Source: Acidobacteriota bacterium
Lineage (GTDB): Bacteria; Acidobacteriota; Terriglobia; Terriglobales; Acidobacteriaceae
NCBI GenBank assembly: GCA_021805265.1
Contig: JAJZFR010000296.1
Coordinates: forward strand, 1 to 8,344
DNA length: 8,344 nucleotides
Direction of reading: 5' to 3'
Below, piece after piece: positions 5,360 to 8,344 of this stretch; position 1 is the stretch's first letter; every line of letters starts with the position of its first letter. The notes beneath the pieces are model-generated. The model was not told the origin of the DNA and made no database searches. It worked only from the letters and a program-made list of their open reading frames with translations. Both the position numbers and the translations under genes were made by a program.

Positions 5360-7411
5360 ATGCGGGCGGCAAGGACAGGCGGTTTGGCAGAGAATTTGAG
5401 CGAAAAGAATCCGAGCGCAAAGATGGACGGAGCCGCCGCGAGCGGGGAAGTGGCCATGGAGGTTGGTGAGCTGCCTTCGCTGTACGGCTTCTTCGCGCCC
5501 GGCGGTCTGCTGGAACAATCGTCGCTGCCCTATGAATCGCGCCCCGGCCAGCTTGCAATGGCCCGCGCGGTCGAGCGCGCTCTTGAGGAGCGGCGTCACC
5601 TGATCGTGGAGGCGGGCACGGGAACCGGCAAGACGCTTGCTTACCTGCTGCCCGCGCTGCGCACGGGCCGGCGCGTGATCATCTCCACAGGCACCAAGGC
5701 TCTGCAGGATCAGCTCTACTTCCGCGACGTGCCGTTTCTGGAATCGATTCTTGGTCCGCTGCGGGTCTGTTACATGAAGGGCCGAGCCAACTACCTTTGC
5801 CGTCACAAGCTGACCACGCTGACGCGTCAGCCGGTGCTCACGGGTCTTGACGAGATCAACCAGTTTCACCAGATCAGCGAGTGGGAACAGACGACGGCGA
5901 CCGGCGACCGCTCGGAACTCGACGAACTGCCCGAAACCAGTGCGCTCTGGTCCCGGCTTGATGCGCGGAGCGAGGCCTGTCTCGGGTCCACGTGTCCCGA
6001 TTACCAGCGCTGCTTCATCACGGAGATGCGCCGGAGGGCACAGGAATCCGACCTGATTATCGTCAACCATCACCTGTTTTTCGCCGATCTCGCCGTGAAG
6101 CAGGAAGCGGAGGGCGCGCCAGATGCGGGCGTGCTTCCCGAAGCCGCGGCGGTCATCTTCGATGAGGCGCACGAGCTGGAGTCCGTTGCCAGCAGCTACT
6201 TTGGCCTGTCGGTCAGCAACCTGCGCTTCGAGGAGCTGGTCCGCGACCTGGAGGCCATGCTGAAGAACCAGTCGAGCGCCGCCTCGACCATTCACTTCAC
6301 CGCCCAGCAGTTGCTGGATCGCTCGCGGCTGCTCTTCTCCCAGTTGCCGATCGCACAGGATGGCCGCGTCCCCTTTGACAACCGCGAAGAGTTTCTGGAA
6401 ACCAGCGGCGACCTCTACCTCAGCGTTCGCAACACGCTCATCCGCCTAGAAACGGAACTGGAGCAGCTTCGCGGCGTGGACGAAGCGCCAGGGCTGCGGA
6501 AGCGGGTTGGCAGCCTGCGCGGGGAACTCGAGTTTCTGCTGGAATCGAACTCTGGCAACATGGTGTACTGGCTGGAGCGGCGCGTCTCTGGCGGCTTGCG
6601 CCAGCAATCCCGCATCACCTTTCTCCAGGCTACGCCGATCGACGTTTCCTCGTTGCTCGATAGCCAACTTTTTCAGGTGGTTCCCACGGTTGTGCTGACT
6701 TCGGCGACGCTCACGGTGCAGGGTGGGTTTGAACACATTGCGCGCCGTCTGGGCCTCAGCGACGCCCGCCAGCTTGTCGTCCCGTCCCACTTTCGCTACG
6801 AGGAACAGGCGCTGCTCTACCTGCCGCCCACCATGCCCGATCCCCGTTCGCCGGACTATCAGGATGCGGCGGCGGAGTGCATTCGACGCGTACTCACGCT
6901 CAGCCGAGGACGCGCGTTCTGTCTCTTCACCAGCTACGCGCAGATGCGCGAGATTTACGAGCGCTTGGCACCAGTGCTGGAGTACCCCATCCTGCTGCAT
7001 GGCTCGGCCCCGCGCAAGACGCTGCTCGAGCGCTTTCGCGAGACGCCGGAATCTGTGCTGTTTGGGACTTCGAGCTTCTGGCAGGGCGTCGATGTTCAGG
7101 GCGAGGCGCTCAGTTGCGTCATCATCGACCGGTTGCCGTTCGCGGTTCCCAACGACCCGGTGGTCGCCGCGCGCATGCGCGCCATCGAGGAAGCGGGGGG
7201 AAACCCATTCTTCGATTATCAGGTTCCGGCCGCCGTCATCACACTCAAACAGGGCTTCGGTCGGCTGATCCGCTCGCTCGAGGATCGTGGCGTACTGGTT
7301 CTTCTGGACCCTCGCATCCGGCAGAAACACTACGGCAAAACTTTTCTCGACAGCCTGCCGCCCTATCGCCTGACCAGCGACATCGGTGCCGTGGCCGAGT
7401 TCTTCGCGTAG
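5360..7411 (+). CDS. dinG: DinG/XPD-family iron-sulfur DNA helicase
   Basis: A superfamily 2 helicase of about 683 residues (E. coli DinG has 716), probably an ATP-dependent 5'-3' DNA helicase used in repair and in clearing R-loops or blocked forks. Visible motifs: Walker A AGTGTGKT (residues 85-92), motif II DEAH (268-271), SAT (448-450), motif V WQGVDVQG (about 574-581) and motif VI QGFGRLIRS (631-639). Four cysteines, C147, C207, C212 and C218, match the DinG iron-sulfur ligands, including the CX4CX5C spacing. The frame opens at a TTG (5309). I prefer ATG 5360, which has GGAAGAG seven bases upstream; ATG 5456 would still keep the whole helicase core. It is divergent from the toxin-antitoxin operon, and the dehydrogenase gene follows 85 bases downstream. 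I see no LexA-like box upstream, so SOS control is not shown. Long antisense frames over this gene are shadows. Confidence 0.95.
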   Translation: MRAARTGGLAENLSEKNPSAKMDGAAASGEVAMEVGELPSLYGFFAPGGLLEQSSLPYESRPGQLAMARAVERALEERRHLIVEAGTGTGKTLAYLLPALRTGRRVIISTGTKALQDQLYFRDVPFLESILGPLRVCYMKGRANYLCRHKLTTLTRQPVLTGLDEINQFHQISEWEQTTATGDRSELDELPETSALWSRLDARSEACLGSTCPDYQRCFITEMRRRAQESDLIIVNHHLFFADLAVKQEAEGAPDAGVLPEAAAVIFDEAHELESVASSYFGLSVSNLRFEELVRDLEAMLKNQSSAASTIHFTAQQLLDRSRLLFSQLPIAQDGRVPFDNREEFLETSGDLYLSVRNTLIRLETELEQLRGVDEAPGLRKRVGSLRGELEFLLESNSGNMVYWLERRVSGGLRQQSRITFLQATPIDVSSLLDSQLFQVVPTVVLTSATLTVQGGFEHIARRLGLSDARQLVVPSHFRYEEQALLYLPPTMPDPRSPDYQDAAAECIRRVLTLSRGRAFCLFTSYAQMREIYERLAPVLEYPILLHGSAPRKTLLERFRETPESVLFGTSSFWQGVDVQGEALSCVIIDRLPFAVPNDPVVAARMRAIEEAGGNPFFDYQVPAAVITLKQGFGRLIRSLEDRGVLVLLDPRIRQKHYGKTFLDSLPPYRLTSDIGAVAEFFA

Positions 7412-7496
7412 GGAACGCTGGCGCGATTTCGATGGGGTCTGGCGGAAACGGTTTGCAATAGCCTTGCGCGCCCCCGCTCAGCTATTCTTAGCGGTG

Positions 7497-8344
7497 ATGA
7501 ACACAGCAACCGAAAGATACATTTCGCCCCGCAGGGCACAAGGCCCCTTTGTCAATGAGCCGTTCACGAACTTTGCACAGCCCGAGCAGGCTGCGGCCAT
7601 GCGCCGGGCGCTCGATGTTGTCGACGGGCAGCTTGGCCAGGAGTACGATCTGGTGATTGGCGGCGAGCGGCTCGTGACCAGCGGGAAGATTGTCTCGATC
7701 AACCCGGCGCGCCCCGGTCAGGTTGTCGGGGTTCACCAGAAGGCGGGAGCGGAACACGCCGAGCGGGCGATGGACGCAGCGCTCGCGGCCTTCGAGCACT
7801 GGAGCAGAACATCGGTCGAGACGCGCGTCTCGCTGCTCCTGCACGCAGCGGAGATCATCCGCCAGCGCAAGTTCGAGTTCTGCGCCTGGCTGACCTATGA
7901 GGTTGGCAAGAACTGGGCCGAGGCCGACGCCGATACTGCGGAAACCATCGACTTTCTGGAGTTTTATGCTCGCGAGGCGCTGCGCCTTGCCCAGGCCACT
8001 ACGCCCATCCAGTTCCCCGGCGAGCGCAATCTGCTGCGCTACATTCCGCTCGGCGTGGGCGCGGTGATTCCGCCGTGGAACTTTCCCTTCGCCATCATGG
8101 CGGGGATGACGGCGGCGGCCATCGTCACGGGCAACACCGTCGTGCTCAAGCCGTCGAGCGATTCGCCTACCATTGCCGCACGTTTTCTTGCGGTTCTTGA
8201 AGAAGCAGGGCTCCCCGCCGGGGTGGTCAACTTCTGCCCCGGTTCGGGCGCAACCTTTGGCAACGCCATTGTCGAGCATGCGAAGACCCGTTTCATCGCT
8301 TTCACAGGGTCTAAGGCCGTCGGCCTGGATATTCACGAGCGCGC
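7497..8344 (+). CDS. rocA: L-glutamate gamma-semialdehyde (P5C) dehydrogenase, 5' part
   Basis: An aldehyde dehydrogenase cut by the window edge after 282 codons. It resembles the Bacillus RocA type, which oxidises the P5C/glutamate semialdehyde formed from proline or arginine to glutamate with NAD. Family marks: NEPFTNF (20-26), INPARPGQVVG (69-79), YEVGKNWAEADADTAETIDFLEFYA (134-158, a run typical of this subfamily), IPPWNFPFAIMAG (191-203) with the conserved catalytic-site N195, LKPSS for cofactor binding (217-221), VPGSG-like CPGSG (247-251) and FTGS (269-272) of the Rossmann fold. The nucleophilic Cys and general-base Glu lie beyond the window. ATG 7497 is preceded by an in-frame GTG at 7494. 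No ribosome site is visible, but TATTCT sits at 7483-7488. No PutA-like proline dehydrogenase part is fused at the N-terminus. Confidence 0.94.
   Translation, partial: MNTATERYISPRRAQGPFVNEPFTNFAQPEQAAAMRRALDVVDGQLGQEYDLVIGGERLVTSGKIVSINPARPGQVVGVHQKAGAEHAERAMDAALAAFEHWSRTSVETRVSLLLHAAEIIRQRKFEFCAWLTYEVGKNWAEADADTAETIDFLEFYAREALRLAQATTPIQFPGERNLLRYIPLGVGAVIPPWNFPFAIMAGMTAAAIVTGNTVVLKPSSDSPTIAARFLAVLEEAGLPAGVVNFCPGSGATFGNAIVEHAKTRFIAFTGSKAVGLDIHER

Noticed and set aside
5306..6295. 329-codon minus-strand open frame opposite the helicase gene
   Set aside because: It is antisense to the Walker A and Fe-S region of a clear DinG-type helicase; its composition is that of a shadow frame.
6446..7330. 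294-codon minus-strand open frame opposite the helicase C-terminal half
   Set aside because: It is antisense to motifs III, V and VI of the helicase; Arg-rich shadow frame.
7488..8336. 282-codon minus-strand open frame opposite the dehydrogenase gene
   Set aside because: The plus strand encodes unmistakable aldehyde dehydrogenase motifs; the minus frame shows none.

Overview
The window comes from a GC-rich bacterial chromosome. The gene set (Der with a long acidic linker, a DinG-type helicase, a Bacillus-like RocA dehydrogenase) and the codon style would fit an Acidobacteriota/Terriglobia-type genome. That placement is a guess from general resemblance, not shown by a marker gene.

Left part (1-1420): a small two-helix membrane protein on the minus strand is divergent from a 272-aa protein of unknown function on the plus strand. 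They share a short GC-rich intergenic region holding a hairpin and a candidate minus-strand promoter. After the 272-aa gene, an extended -10 element and a textbook AGGAGG ribosome site precede an open frame of only 15 codons. This could be a microprotein or the stub of a lost gene.

Middle (1417-5225), all on the minus strand, in transcription order: a Phd/YefM-type antitoxin, a VapC-like PIN-domain toxin, the ribosome-assembly GTPase Der, and a membrane protein with a TPR-like cytoplasmic or peripheral domain. The toxin-antitoxin pair has a well-formed promoter (TTGACC, 17-bp spacer, TATACT) whose predicted transcription start falls on the A of the antitoxin ATG. This implies a leaderless mRNA. 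A perfect 22-bp palindrome covers the -10 box and ends on that same A, which is a natural place for autorepression by the antitoxin. The toxin stop codon lies only 57 bp from the likely der start, so an essential GTPase gene may be read from, or at least through, a toxin-antitoxin operon.

Right part (5226-8344), plus strand: a DinG/XPD-family iron-sulfur helicase, divergent from the toxin-antitoxin operon, is followed by the first 282 codons of an L-glutamate gamma-semialdehyde (P5C) dehydrogenase that runs off the window.

No RNA gene, CRISPR array, insertion sequence or prophage gene was seen. The points most worth a second look are the leaderless, palindrome-covered toxin-antitoxin promoter next to der, the 15-codon orphan frame with strong expression signals, and the unusual Der (NKVE in place of NKxD in G domain 1, and an acidic linker of about 80 residues). 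No completely new system could be demonstrated.
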